Under the pieces are notes generated by a model. The model did no database searches, had not been told where the DNA came from, and was given only the letters and a program-made list of their open reading frames with translations. Position numbers and translations under genes: made by a program. From Branchiostoma floridae (Eukaryota; Chordata; Leptocardii; Amphioxiformes; Branchiostomatidae): a DNA stretch of 64,000 nucleotides. Every line of letters starts with the position of its first letter. The stretch's first letter is position 1. Below, piece by piece: positions 10,501 through 21,900 of the stretch. The stretch is taken from the NCBI RefSeq assembly GCF_000003815.2, contig NC_049988.1:4954396-5018395 (forward strand). The letters run 5' to 3'.

Positions 10501-13494
10501 TTATAAAAGACTTCATACTATGAAGTTGTGCCCCGAAATTTGAGTTGTTCTTATCATTTCGGGGTGAGGCCGAGATCTTATTGATCACCCCTCGTACATA
10601 ATGATGGAAGATTTTCTTCTATTAGTATTACCTCATCCGGCGTGTGCACGTAGTCATTTACTCTGGGGATGTTGGGCCAGCTTAGAGTTCCCCTCCCTAG
10701 GGGGAACATCACTGTCAAGTTCTGCCGGAGAGCATACCTGTGAAACATATATATATATATATAGGAATATACATCCCGAGCAACCAAAAACGTACCGTCT
10801 GTTACGGTTCTCTTTGAAATAAGATAATTAAGTTGTTGACGTACGCCTGATAATGACAATTCTTTACAGTTTACCAAACACAGTTATTGATGCATAACTA
10901 TGATTCATTCAAAGTTTCCTCCAACACAGAAACCATCAGCCTCATTAGCAAATCTGACCAATCATTTCGATCACGTGACTTTTCAAAAACGTCACTCGGA
11001 AGTCTGTCAAACGTCAGGTTGGAAGTCTGTTATACCCCTGTCACATTATCCACGATCTTCGGGCGTATCGATGGAAGATCGGCCCTATTTAAGATCGACA
11101 GAGGGTTGCGCGTATTTTTCACCTGAAAACCGTTCCTGTCACATGTATAAATACCATAATTTTTACCTTGTACAATTGTTGTGCAATAACGTTATTATTA
11201 TAAGCGAGGCTCGGGCGATTGCCGCAGAATCGTCGTCAGATCAATTTTCGCCAAATGTGACAGGGGTACTACCCCAACCGACGCCCAGGCACTGAGTCCC
11301 TGTGCTGGGTGAAATTGTTTCATATTTTTCTACAAAATCACAAATGAGCTTGTGCTGAAATAAGCCACCAAATTGGTGAATATGTCGTTACCGTGCTACT
11401 ATAGGGGTAGTTGTAGAGGACCCGGCCTTGTGAACCTTGATAAACACGAAGTTCGTACGGGCTGAGCAGTGTCCCGAGCTGACCTCCTCCTTAGCTGGTG
11501 TTCTATGGAAGGACAGAAGTGACAATGTGAACGAATGAATAGATGAGTGAATGTGCACATGAATGAATGAATGAACTTGAAAGGCCGACATTTGCTTGAG
11601 AGCAAATACAGCATATTTCAGCCATCTCCCTCCCCATACAACAATAGATTGTTCCAAAATCAACAATTTCAAAAATCACTTTTACTAATAACAGTTTAAC
11701 CCAAAAATGAATCTTATAAAAATCCCTCATGCATCATTCAAGAATGAATGGATGAATGAATGAATGAATGAATGAATGAATGAATGGATGGATGGATGGA
11801 TGGATGAATGAATGGATGAATGTATGAATGGATGGATGAATGAATGAATGAATGAATGAATGAATGGATGGATGGATGAATGAATGCATGAATGAATGGA
11901 TGAATGAATGGATGGATGAATGAATGAATGGATGAATGAATGAATGGATGGATGAATTATTGTATTGGATGAATGAATGAATGGATGGATGGATGAATGA
12001 ATGGATGGATGGATGGATGGATGGATGGATGGATGGATGGATGGATGGATGGATGGATGGATGGATGGATGAATGAATGAATGGATGGATGAATGAATGG
12101 ATGGATGAATGAATGAATGAACGAATGAAAATGAATTAATTAATTAATTAATCAATTGATTGATTAATGAGTAAAGGTGCGAATTAATGAATGAATTGAC
12201 TTTGTTGCTTGATAATCATACAAAGTACTGGATTGAACAACCATATTTCAGGGCTGACCTATCCTACATTTAGAAACTATATTGGTGGACTATTGTCGAA
12301 TGACTTGTCATTACTGAATGTCTTGACTAGGTGGATAGCTAAACAGGTGCACAGAAGACAGGCGATGATAGACATCCACTGGCAGGACTTTATTCATCTC
12401 CATGCAGATCCTGCAATGGCATAAGATAGTACCAAACTGGCCAAGGAGTGTAGTCATCCAAAAGGTGTCCATTTGCCCGGTAGCGAAACACACCCCTAGG
12501 CCGGCTTCATTCTTTTGGCAGCTTTTGATACTATGTTATGTTAAAGTAAGATCTGTTTGGAGATTAGGACTTTATGACAATAAGGACGTTTTGGGGGGAG
12601 CGAGCCTTCGCAGCATGTTGCTCTGCTGGGTTGCAATGGCCACTTTGTTGTTTGTTTGTTTGTTGTTTATTGTCACCGATGGAGGACTCCAGAACGCCCC
12701 GAGCTGTGCCAGGCACGCGACCGGTTTGAAGACAACAGTCAGGGCCTGNNNNNNNNNNNNNNNNNNNNNNNNNNNNNNNNNNNNNNNNNNNNNNNNNNNN
12801 NNNNNNNNNNNNNNNNNNNNNNNNNNNNNNNNNNNNNNNNNNNNNNNNATGTGCGTGCACAAACATTAGGCCACAGTAAGTAAATTTTATGGATCACTTC
12901 AGAGCGCTAATTAATATTCATCGGATTTCAGATGAAAAAAAAAACATTTCCTCTTTGGGGATGGTCAGATAGACCAAAATAGGCAAAGATGTTGTGTTGT
13001 AGCCTAATGATTATACTTGTATTGACACTAGGGAGGTAGTCATTATCATAGTTGAAGAAGTGAAACTTTTACTACACAAGTTAACTTCTTTAGTACAGGA
13101 ACGAATTCCTTGTTACTTGTGATGCCACGTTTTGTCGCTTCAAATCTTGTTACGATGTTAATGATGTCTATTTTCAAAATTGAACCATCTTGTTAATTTT
13201 ACTCATCTTGTTTTTTTTTTGCGCTATCTCATTATTTTTACGCACTGTATAGGACGGCATCCATAAAATGTACTTGCTGTGGCCTTAGTGGGTAAATGTT
13301 TCCTACCTGGCAACAGGTTTTGTTTTCGTCTTAGAATTTTCGGCAATCCTCGGCTCATGTTCGGAAGAGTGCGGTGATTGCTGGTCGATCCACCTTTCCA
13401 CAGACACGGCATTCTTCCAGTCCACAGACAGAAACAGCACTAAAGTAACACACGCACCGAGACACGCTGCCCCAACCATCTTAGCTGTCGTCAT
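4566..13494 (-). CDS. Galactose-3-O-sulfotransferase-like enzyme, copy A (6 exons)
   Basis: Minus-strand exons are 13494-13307, 11502-11392, 10737-10632, 8270-7873, 6610-6460 and 5114-4566. All junctions are GT-AG and all phases agree, giving 500 residues. Residues 5-23 form a signal anchor, so a type II Golgi membrane protein is expected. A 5'-PAPS-binding motif lies at about residues 81-93 ([13 protein letters not shown]) and a 3'-phosphate motif at about 166-179 ([14 protein letters not shown]). Both are typical of the Gal3ST / galactosylceramide sulfotransferase family, which transfers sulfate from PAPS to the 3-OH of terminal galactose on glycolipids or glycans. The C-terminal exon is Lys-rich. 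The length is slightly above vertebrate members. The enzyme class is well supported, but the acceptor substrate cannot be told from sequence. Copy B lies head-to-head with the start codons 2.4 kb apart. Intron 3 holds a mariner-like insertion that copy B lacks. Confidence 0.88.
5545..5870 (+). mobile_element. Penelope-like retroelement 3' fragment
   Basis: The plus strand encodes a [19 protein letters not shown]-type segment followed by [14 protein letters not shown] and a stop at 5767-5769. This is the typical C-terminal end downstream of the GIY-YIG domain in Penelope-like elements. The bases after the stop (GACATCGAAACGTTGTATTCC) are the usual 3' tail. It lies in intron 5 of copy A, antisense to the gene. 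Confidence 0.65.
5996..6404. mobile_element. MITE, GGGCACAACCC family, copy 1
   Basis: The left end reads CTAAGGGCACAGCCCGCCGTA and the right end ACGACGGGTTGTGCCCTTAG, which are inverted copies of each other. Related copies lie at 7339-7649, 28895-29031 (truncated) and 46750-47083. Internal sequence differs between copies, so subfamilies are present. This copy corresponds in position to the truncated one in arm B. Confidence 0.7.
6960..7150 (+). mobile_element. tRNA-derived SINE
   Basis: A TGGCGTAGCGTAAAGGTATGG A-box-like stretch and a GGTTCTGCGTTCAAGTCCCC B-box-like stretch are followed by a body ending in CTTCGGTTAAGGCTGTCCCTG. The same element, reversed, lies at 26935-27120 in arm B, so it was present before the duplication. 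A third relative is at 60760-60935. Confidence 0.6.
7339..7649. mobile_element. MITE, GGGCACAACCC family, copy 2
   Basis: AGCTAAGGGCACAACCCTCG at the left is mirrored by GGCGGGTTGTGCCCTTAGC at the right. Its interior (CGTGCTGTCTACGTGCCAAA...) closely matches the copy at 46750-47083. It lies in intron 4 of sulfotransferase copy A and has no counterpart in arm B. Confidence 0.72.
8338..8815. repeat. (CTGT)n-type microsatellite in intron 3
   Basis: About 480 bases of degenerate CTGTCTGCCTGTCTGT repeats. Arm B has the reverse complement at the matching position (25188-25390), but less than half as long. Long Cys-rich ORFs read through it are artefacts. Confidence 0.9.
9106..9640. repeat. Dispersed repeat with CTAGCGGC / GGAACTGCAG blocks
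   Basis: It contains TGGAGATATTGTTTTGCATC, a GT-rich run, GGTCAAGGTCAATTCTTGGG and CCACCTAGCGGCTTGCTTGG. The same order of blocks occurs reversed in arm B (about 24380-24900) and, decayed, at about 31040-31230, 42930-43130 and 48480-48720. It is related to the repeat units inside the large foldback-like element at 16693-22459. Confidence 0.55.
9686..10594. mobile_element. Non-autonomous mariner-like element with TA target duplication
   Basis: The left end CGAGGGGTGATCAACAACTT and the right end TATTGATCACCCCTCG are inverted repeats of a type known from mariner transposons. They are flanked by TA at 9684-9685 and 10595-10596. A further inverted pair (CTCGGCCTCACCC...) lies inside. The 909 bases hold no transposase. 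The matching place in arm B (24056-24057) is an uninterrupted TA, i.e. the empty site. Confidence 0.85.
10020..10115 (-). tRNA. tRNA-like sequence (class II Leu/Ser-like), probably a pseudogene or SINE head
   Basis: On the minus strand, GTTGCCGAGCGGTCTACG resembles a D arm of Leu/Ser tRNAs and GTGGGTTCGAACCCCAC is a perfect T arm with a full 5-bp stem. The acceptor stem pairs only partly, and no clean 17-base anticodon arm can be drawn without an insertion. It lies inside the mariner-like element and is absent from arm B. A functional tRNA is unlikely, though an intron-containing one cannot be excluded by eye. Confidence 0.4.
11033..11268. mobile_element. MITE, CCCCTGTCACATT family, copy 1
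   Basis: The ends are TACCCCTGTCACATTATCCA and AATGTGACAGGGGTA, inverted to each other. A close relative in opposite orientation lies at 29032-29262, with the same internal landmarks (GATCTTCGGGCGTATCGATGG, CACCTGAAAACCG). It lies in intron 2 of sulfotransferase copy A. Confidence 0.75.
11741..12135. repeat. (GAAT)n/(GGAT)n microsatellite in intron 1
   Basis: About 400 bases alternate GAATGAAT and GGATGGAT. The reverse-complement block lies at the matching place in arm B (22740-22970) and is shorter there. Confidence 0.9.
12749..12848. other. Assembly gap (100 N)
   Basis: A run of exactly 100 N, probably a fixed-size placeholder. It interrupts intron 1 of sulfotransferase copy A. Confidence 0.99.
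12869..13287. mobile_element. MITE with GGCCACAGYAAGTAAATTTT ends, arm A copy
   Basis: It starts GGCCACAGTAAGTAAATTTT and ends with the reverse complement (AAAATGTACTTGCTGTGGCC). The same element sits at the matching place in arm B (16118-16536), so the insertion predates the duplication. Independent relatives lie at 40421-40919 and, as one end only, at 58451-58500. Confidence 0.75.
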
Positions 13495-13983
13495 GTTAGA
13501 GCTTGATTTTACACCTTATATTGGTAAAAACAAGGTCTGGATCCGACAACTGGATACCTTTACAGAAGAATCTAGACAAGTTTGACACTACTTAGGACAT
13601 GCCACATGTACCATCGAAAGGGGTGGTACTGGTATCTCATGTCCCTGCATTGCTCTTTTTGTACCCTAATTTCAGCGTAGGCAAAGGTGTTCATCATAGG
13701 CCCACATGAATTTAGAAATTCTAGACACCTATGAAATACGGAGGAATCATCACTTTAATAGTCATCATCGAAATGCTATCATAGCTATTTCATCGACACC
13801 CTTTATGATACTGAAGTGGCATAAACCTGTTGTCTTCAAACCGGTGCAACCGGTTGGTATGGTGGATTTAAATGAACGCCTGAGCGCATGTGAACATTTT
13901 ACTAAAGCCCCCTTCACACGAGAGGAAGAATTAGCCGGAATGCCGTCAGAATGAAAATGTTTTCTATCCCTGGCATTTCGTAG

Positions 13984-15440
13984 TAGCCTGGGTACCATCC
14001 GGAAAGTAGTTCGCTATGGCGTTCATTATATACTGTTCATTGAGGGGTGAATATGATGCGCCACAGGAAGTACACTGATACAGATCTTGAAGAAAATCGT
14101 GCTTTCAGAAGTTGTCAATGTCGACATGTCCCACTGTGATGTGATACAGGTGAGCCCTGAGGGACATGGTGACACAAATCTCATAACTTCTCCTGGAAAG
14201 TCTTGGTTTTAGGTCCCCTTTCCACTAGACAACGATCGCGCTGCGCTCTCACTGCGACCTAAATAGGATATGTGCAAACTTCGCTTTCACACTGGGTATA
14301 ACTGTTATCATACAAAACGTAAAAGTGTGACCGAGAAGACAAAAACACACAAAGTGTAAAAATATTTGCTTCTTTTTTATAGAATTCGTTGAGCGTTATG
14401 TCAAATTTTAGGTAACAGAGAGAGCGCGGTGAGACCGCCGTCCTAGCGGAAAGGGGGTATAACTATAAGCAGCTATATCTCACTGAGACACTGCCACCGG
14501 ACAGCGGCACATTGGCGACTGGTTGCGAATGACGCACGCAGTCGCCAGCTTTAAGGGCGGTAACCGCCCTAGGAACGCCAAAAGGACGCCGGTGTTCCAC
14601 TTAAAATGGCCATTGAGTCACTGCGGCTTTTGAACGTACTGTACTGGAGCTTTCGGTGTCATGTTCTGGAAATGCTGTCAAGAAGAAAAAGACAGACTGT
14701 ATCTGCATAAGTAGAATTATATGATACCAGTGCCTGATGCATTCAGTTTTGCATTACTAATCTTTATTCGATGGTCGACATTTAACGAAAGAAAAAGATC
14801 TGAAAAAAAGAGAGTCCCTACCTACGACCCTAATTTCCCCATGGCCTTGACCGGAAACACAACGTTAATTTTGCTACACCTTATCGTTGTGACAGGTTAG
14901 TTTCTCCTTCAACCCAAATACAAATGTACCTATTATAGGGCCTTCACACTGAAACCGAATCAGCAGGAATCAAGTAGAACCAGCCGGAATTAAGTATTTG
15001 CAAAATGCGTGCCAGATTCAGGGCCATTCGGGTTGGAATTCCAAATGGACATTATATTTCCTTCACACGAGAAGGAATGAGCCAAAATGCCGTCAGAATG
15101 AAAATTACTTTCTATTCCTGTGAATTCGTACTGTATTCTAGACAGTTTCGCTGCATTCCAGATATTCATTGGCCACATTTTGGCAGGATCCGAAGTGGCT
15201 TGCCGTGTCGGTTCTCCATCGAATGAGATAAGAATGTTTCGAATGATGTTGCGATGCCGTAGAATGTGGTCATACTACTTAAAATGGTTAACATACACTT
15301 AGAATCCACTTTGAATGCTGTTCGATATTTTTCCACTTCGAATGCACCTCGACAGTTTTTAACATGTCAAAAACTTTCGGGCAAGCCAAAAGAACGGTTA
15401 CAAGTAGCTGGAATTTAGTGAGAATTTCTGGAATACACTA
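13984..15440. other. Central spacer of the inverted duplication
   Basis: Mirror homology stops about here. The spacer begins with the end of an AGCCTGGGTACCATCCGGA element (related to 41029-41190 and 47675-47828). It then holds a roughly 250-bp element at 14212-14460 and a TTCACACGAGAAGGAATGAG-type element. No coding exon is visible. It lies within the 2.4 kb between the two divergent start codons and may contain the promoters of both genes. Confidence 0.6.
14212..14460. mobile_element. TIR element in spacer
   Basis: CCCCTTTCCACTAGACAACG at the left and TCCTAGCGGAAAGGGGGTAT at the right are imperfect inverted repeats, both next to CGCGCTCTC-type blocks. No ORF of note. Confidence 0.5.
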
Positions 15441-15508
15441 CGAATTGCCAGGAATAGGAAATAATTTTCTTTTCGGCTAATTCTTGCTCTCGTGTGAGGT
15501 GGGCTTTA
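14936..15508. mobile_element. TTCACACGAG-type TIR element
   Basis: The left end is GGCCTTCACACTGAAACCG and the right end (reversed) is a TCACACGAGAGCAAGAATTAG type. The internal block GAATGAGCCAAAATGCCGTC recurs nested at 31630-31795, and GAATTAGCCGGAATGCCGTC recurs at about 13927. Its right end lies inside the mirrored part of arm B and its left part in the spacer. Confidence 0.5.
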
Positions 15509-15905
15509 GTAAGTAAAATGTTCACATGCGCTCAGGATTTCATTTGAATTCATCATACCAACCGGTTGAACCGGTTTGAAGACAACAGGCTATACCACTA
15601 TAGTACGGGGTGTCCATGAAAAAGCTACGGTAGTATTTCGATGATGATTATCAAAATGATGATTCGTCGGTATTTTATAAGTGTCTAGAATTTTTTAATT
15701 CATGTGGGCCTATGATGAACACTTTTGCCTATGCTAAAATCAGGGTACAAAAATAGCAATGCACTGACATGATATTATATACCACCCCTATCGGCACATG
15801 TGGTATGTCCTAAGAAGTGTCAAACTAGTCTATATTCTTCTATATGTGTATCCGGTTGTCCAGACCTTGTTTTTACCAATATAAGGTGTAAAATCAAGCT
15901 CAAAC

Positions 15906-18900
15906 ATGACGACAGCTAAAGTGGTTGTGGCAGCGTGTCTCGGTGCGTGTGTTACTTTAGTGCTGTTTCTGTCTGTGGACTGGAAGAATGCCGTGTCTGT
16001 GGAAAGGTGGATCGACCAGCAATCGCAGTACTCTTCCGAACATGAGCCGAGGATTGCCGAAAATTCTAAGACGAAAACAAAACCTGTTGCCAGGTAGGAA
16101 ACATTTCCTCACTAAGGCCACAGCAAGTAAATTTTATGGATGACGTCCTATACAGTGCGTAAAAATAATGAGATAGCGCAAAAAAACAAGATGAGTAAAA
16201 AAAACAAGAAGGCTTAGTTTTCCAAATAGACACCATAAACGTCGTAACAAGACTTGAAGTGACAAAACGTGGCATCACAAATAACAATGCATTCGTTCCT
16301 GTATTAAAGAATTGAACTTATTATTTGATAAGTGTAGTAAAAGTTTCACTTCAGCAGCTATAGTCATGACTACCTACCTAATGTCACTTCTTCAGGTATG
16401 ATTATTAGGCTACAACACAACATGTGTGCCTATCTGGCCGTCCCCGAAGAGGTAAAATCTTCTCTTTTTTTCTGAAATCAGACGAAAGTTAATGAGCGCT
16501 CTGATGTCATTCATAAAATTTATTTACTGTGGCTTAATGTTTGCACGCTGTTAGTCAATGGATTTTAAAATGACAGGCTAAGATCTGCTTGTACGTAGGG
16601 CTAATCTGTCAGGCCCTGACTGCTGTCTTCAAACCGGTCGCGTGCTTGACACAGCTCGGGGCGTTCTGGAGTCCTCCATCGGTGACAATAAATAGTGGGG
16701 CAGATAACTGAAAAAATCTTTCACTTTGTGATACAAGCACCAAACTTGGTACAGATACTCATTAGACTTTACTGTTTTGAAAAAGTACGCGGGCCATTTG
16801 ATTTGACTTTTGGCGCCCCCTAGCGGCGCGTTTTGGTACTGCAGCAGACCTTCCGGGCTTTGTATCTCCTGTTCTAAACATGCTACAGTCATGATTTTTA
16901 TGTGGTAGAAAGCCTGGTAGGGTAAGGAACAAGTGACGTAAGTTTGGTTTCCTTAGCGGCTTGCGTTGGAGCTACAGAGGCATTTTTTGCCGCTGCCGAA
17001 TTGCCCTAGGGGCGCTTTTTGGTACTGCAGCAGACCTTCCGGACTTTGTATCTCCTGTTCTAGACATGCTACAGTCATAATTTTTATGTGGTAGAAAGCT
17101 GTTGTAGTAAGGATGAAGTGACGTAAGTTTTGTCTCCCTAGCAGCTTGCGTTGGAACTGCAGGGGCTTTTTTTTTGCCGCTGCCGAATTTGAAGCGGAAC
17201 AACTCCGAATGTTTAAAATGTCTAAAAGTATGGGACAGCTAAATGTTCAACTACAATTGTGATACAAGCACCAAACTTAGTACAGATACTCATTAGACTT
17301 TACTGTTTTGAAAAAGTACGCGGGCCACTTTATTTGACTTTTGGTGCCCCCTAGCGGCGCCTTTTGGTACTGCAGCAGACCTTCCGGGCTTTGTATCTCC
17401 TGTTCTAAACATGCTACAGTCATGATTTTTATGTGGTAGAAAGCTGGTAGGGTAAGGAACAAGTGACGTAAGTTTGGTTTCCTTAGCGGCTTGCGTTGGA
17501 ACTACAGAGGCATTTTTTGCCGCTGCCGAATTGCCCTAGGGGCGCTTTTTGGTACTGCAGCAGACCTTCCGGACTTTGTATCTCCTGTTCTAGACATGCT
17601 ACAGTCATAATTTTTATGTGGTAGAAAGCTGTTGTAGTAAGGATAAAGTGACGTAAGTTTTGTCTCCCTAGCAGTTGCAGGGGCGTTTTTAGCCGCTGCC
17701 TTACTAGCTGCCGAATTTGAAGCGGAACAACTCCGAATGTTTAAAATGTCTAAAAGTATGGGACAGCTAAATGTTCAACTACAATTGTGATACAAGCACC
17801 AAACTTAGTACAGATACTCATTAGACTTTACTGTTTTGAAAAAGTACGCGGGCCACTTTATTTGACTTTTGGTGCCCCCTAGCGGCGCCTTTTGGTACTG
17901 CAGCAGACCTTCCGGGCTTTGTATCTCCTGTTCTAAACATGCTACAGTCATGATTGTTCTGTGGTAGAAAGCTGGTAGGGTAAGGAAGAAGTGACGTAAG
18001 TTTGGTTTCCCTAGCTGCTTGCGTTGGAACTACAGCAGCGTTTTTTTTTTGCCGCTGCCGTATTGCCCTAGGGGCGCTTTTTGGTACTGCAGTAGACTTT
18101 TCGGGCTTTGTATCTCCTGTTTGAAACAAGCTACAGTCATGATTTTTATGTGGTATAAAGCTGTTAGCGTAAGGACGAAGTGATGTAAGTTTGGTTTCCC
18201 TAGCAGCTTGCGTTGGAACTGCAGCGGCGTTTTTTGCCGCTGCCAAATTGCTCTTTTTACCTGCATGTATGCAGGTATTGTTTTCACGGGCGTGGGAAAA
18301 TTTGGAAGCTGGGGATTTAGGGCGCTGTATCTCGAGAAAGGATGGTGCGAGCACAACGATTTTTGGTACGTGGGTTGGGGGTGGTGACCTGACACTCAGG
18401 TTTGATTTTGGGCCTCCTGGCGCTTGAACTTGACATTGCAGGTGGCATTTTTGGTGTTTTGGGGGCACTTTTGGCGCTGTGTGTCCGGAACGATACGCAC
18501 CATTGCGACGATTTTTGGTGCATGGGTGGGAAGTTGTTGCCTGTTGCCTAGGATTGACTTTGGGCCTTGTCGCGTTTGAACTTGACGCGGCAGGTCGAAT
18601 TTTGTGTCCGGGAGGGGTATTTCCGGAGTTATATCTTCTGAACGGTTGGTGCGGGCGCGATGATATTTGGCACATGTGTCGGCGGTGGCTGAATAATTCT
18701 CAATTTTGATTTTGGCGCCCTTGGTGCTTGAACTTGACATTTTAGGTTACCTTTTGTGCGGGCACGGGGCGTGCGCTGTATCTCCGGAACGCAAGGTGCC
18801 ATTGTGTTGCTATTTGGTACGTGAGTTGTTGGTGGTGTCCTGGTGGTGAGGTTTGATTTTGGGCCTCCTAGTGCTTGAACTTGATACTGTATAGGCGAAG

Positions 18901-21900
18901 ATACTAATGGTGTGGTTGGGGCATCCTCCCAATATCTGCTTGGTTCTGAAAACAGATTACGGTTGGGTGTAGAACCATCATCTGGCCTGGGGCAACCTTC
19001 AATGTATCAGGTTACTTTGTATCCCCTGTCTTACGGTGTGCCAGATGACGGGAGTGTACCAGATGATATATCTGTTGGTCAGGTATAATTGGAGTTTGCT
19101 TATTACTCTTTGTGGTGTTTCTAGAGCTGTATAGTACTGAGTTTAAAGTTCTGGTACAAGTTCATTTACCCTGTTGGCAATCATGGTTGAACTTGAACTT
19201 AAACAGAAGAAGATGCAATTTTCTAATGTGGAGGAGAACTGTATAGAGCGTGGGCATAAGAGAAAGGTATGTGTATGATTTGTCCTGTGTTTCTTTTTGT
19301 TTCTTTGGTAATGCCATTTCCAATTCCATACTGTATACAGGTAATTTGTAGTTTTGGGCTAGTCATATTCGCTTGGTTTTTGGGCCTGCTTAATCTATAG
19401 TACAGGCAGGGTTAAGTGGTGGAGGCTTAGCTTGGTTCTGTTTTAAATTCAGTATCGTTTGTTGCATTTTGTCGCGGCAAATATATGATGAAATTCCCCT
19501 TCTAAGCAACTGCTCATTGGTTTGGGGGGATGTTTGCTGGGTGTTGCTCTGACTACAACAGCTTCTGAAGTTTTCAAAGCTTCCATTGCCAGCAGCTTGC
19601 CATCTATAAATGGGATTGACAAGGACATTTTTCATAGTAAACTAGAGTTCGGGGACCTCATACCTCCATGAAATATTTATTGCTTTTTTGTGGATGGTAT
19701 GTATGTTTATAGTCGGTTGTATTTGAGAGTTATGGTTATAAATGTTATGGGAAAGTAGTGGTGTATTTATTTAATGACACAGAGGATGTCCATCTGATTA
19801 GTAATTATTAAAATGTGACACTTAATTGTGCGTTTAAGAGGTCGACGGCATATGGTAGCGTGGTGTTCCTTAAGCTTGATGTTTGGCATTTAAACTGTCT
19901 AAGGTTGTCAGCATTATTGAGGTTCGACTATGTGCCTCAGAGCGGTGTGGTGGGAGGAAGTTGGGAAACTCAGAAAGAAGAAGGGATGTGGCCAACTTTA
20001 GTCAGATGCTGATTTGATTTTCCAACAATATGTCATAACATCAGCTGTTCACACGGTACAAAAACGAGATGCACACTTTCCTCTGACAGCCCTACACCAA
20101 CTGTAAGATGAATACTTGGCGCCAACCGCGTCTGCTAAAAACAAGTATCATTGGCTAGAAAGAGACATCTAACAACTGTCCCTTATCGTAACAAAATCAG
20201 AACATCTGTATCGCCCATAAAACTTCTGAAACCCAACCCAGATGAGAGGACCTAATGGCATTTTAATCACCATGTCACTCAAATCAGCAGTACAGTATGT
20301 GAGACATCCATACCTGTTATGCATTACCGTTAAATGTACCTCAACTTCTTACAATTGTACTTATGCTTCACATCTCCATGATATCCTAAGCAGACATAAA
20401 TAAAACTAATTATCATCTTCAAAAAACCTCGGGGTTCCCCAAACATTACAAATGTTTCCCTCATACAAATCACCTCACCATCTGCTTGGAGCTGAGCCCA
20501 TTAACAAACACTTAAAGCACGATGCCTGTTCCAATATATCGCAGATATAGGGGTGATTTCTGATATTATTACATCGATTATAACGACAGATACGGCGCCC
20601 AAAATCTCATCGATTCGAGATTTCATCACACCCCACCAACACAACAAGTATGAAACCAATCCATACAGCCGTTCTTGAGTAATCATCTACACAGACAGAG
20701 ACACATAACAGAAAATATAACCTCCATTCCATGACATTTCATGGAGGTAATTATGCTGTTAAATTTGGCTTAGGTACTACAGGAGATTTAGATTTGGGTT
20801 GGATGGATTGAATGAAAATATCATACCACCCTGGGGACTAACTGTTGCTGCTGCATCATGGGGGCCAGCACTATTCATATTGTCTAATGTCTATGGAACT
20901 ACTATAAAAGTATCATTGGTCAAATTATGCAAGTAACCTTCCGATGTCAAGTGAATAACACCCCAGAAATAAATCTTTAATGAATATCATTGGAAGAACA
21001 CAAACCAAGGAGATTTAGCAGCTGCATTAGGTCAGTACATTGAAATAGGAAGATATTAGTACTGAATATATCATGTGACAGAGTAATTACATGTACATGG
21101 GCCATCTGAGACAAAAAAAAGGTTGCGTCTCAACAACTTCAAGGTACTGTGGTTGGTTACATACTTAAGAAATCCAAAATAAGTAATGTTCATCCATGTC
21201 CAAACTTACAAATTCAGAAAATGGAATTTCAGACTTTTGCATGGTGCACAACCAACAGGGTAAAAAGCTCATTTTTCCAACCACGTACCACAGACAAAAA
21301 GGCAAAAATACACAATAGGTCTACAGAAACCCAATACATTTCATGCAGGCCTGAGGTCTACGAACTCTTGTTGGTACTGCAGAAGACCTTCCGGGCTTTG
21401 TATCTCCTGTTCTAGACATGCTACAGTCATGACTTTTATGTGGTGGAAAGCTGTTGGTGCAAGGAAGAAGTGACGTAAGTGGTCTCCCTAGGAACTTGCG
21501 TTGGAACTACAGGGGCGTTTTTGCCGCTGCCGAATTCGAAGCGGAACAACTTCGGACGTTTAAAATGTCTAAAANNNNNNNNNNNNNNNNNNNNNNNNNN
21601 NNNNNNNNNNNNNNNNNNNNNNNNNNNNNNNNNNNNNNNNNNNNNNNNNNNNNNNNNNNNNNNNNNNNNNNNNNNNNNNNNNNNNNNNNNNNNNNNNNNN
21701 NNNNNNNNNNNNNNNNNNNNNNTTTAAAACAGGAGATACAAAGCCCGGAAGGTCTGCTGCAGTACCAAAAAGCGCCCCTAGGGGGCGCCAAAAGTCAAAT
21801 CAAGTGGCCCGCGTACTTTTTCAAAAGAGTAGTATCACATGAGTATTTGTACTAAGTTTGGCGCTTGTATCACAATTAGAGTTGAACATTTAGCTTTCCC

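Larger units (their letters stand above)
3430..13983. repeat. Left arm (A) of a large inverted duplication
   Basis: Sequence from the last exon of the small secreted-protein gene to about 13983 reappears in reverse orientation at about 15440-30876. It covers all six sulfotransferase exons, both 3' UTRs, intronic microsatellites, a SINE and a MITE. Between 3640 and 4565 there is no gene: this is the intergenic gap between two convergent genes, and it too is mirrored at about 29930-30700. Confidence 0.85.

Noticed and set aside
17821-18675. 284-codon minus-strand open frame
   Set aside because: It runs through 530-bp and 150-bp tandem repeats of the foldback-like element; the protein is low complexity and repeats with the DNA period, with no known domain.
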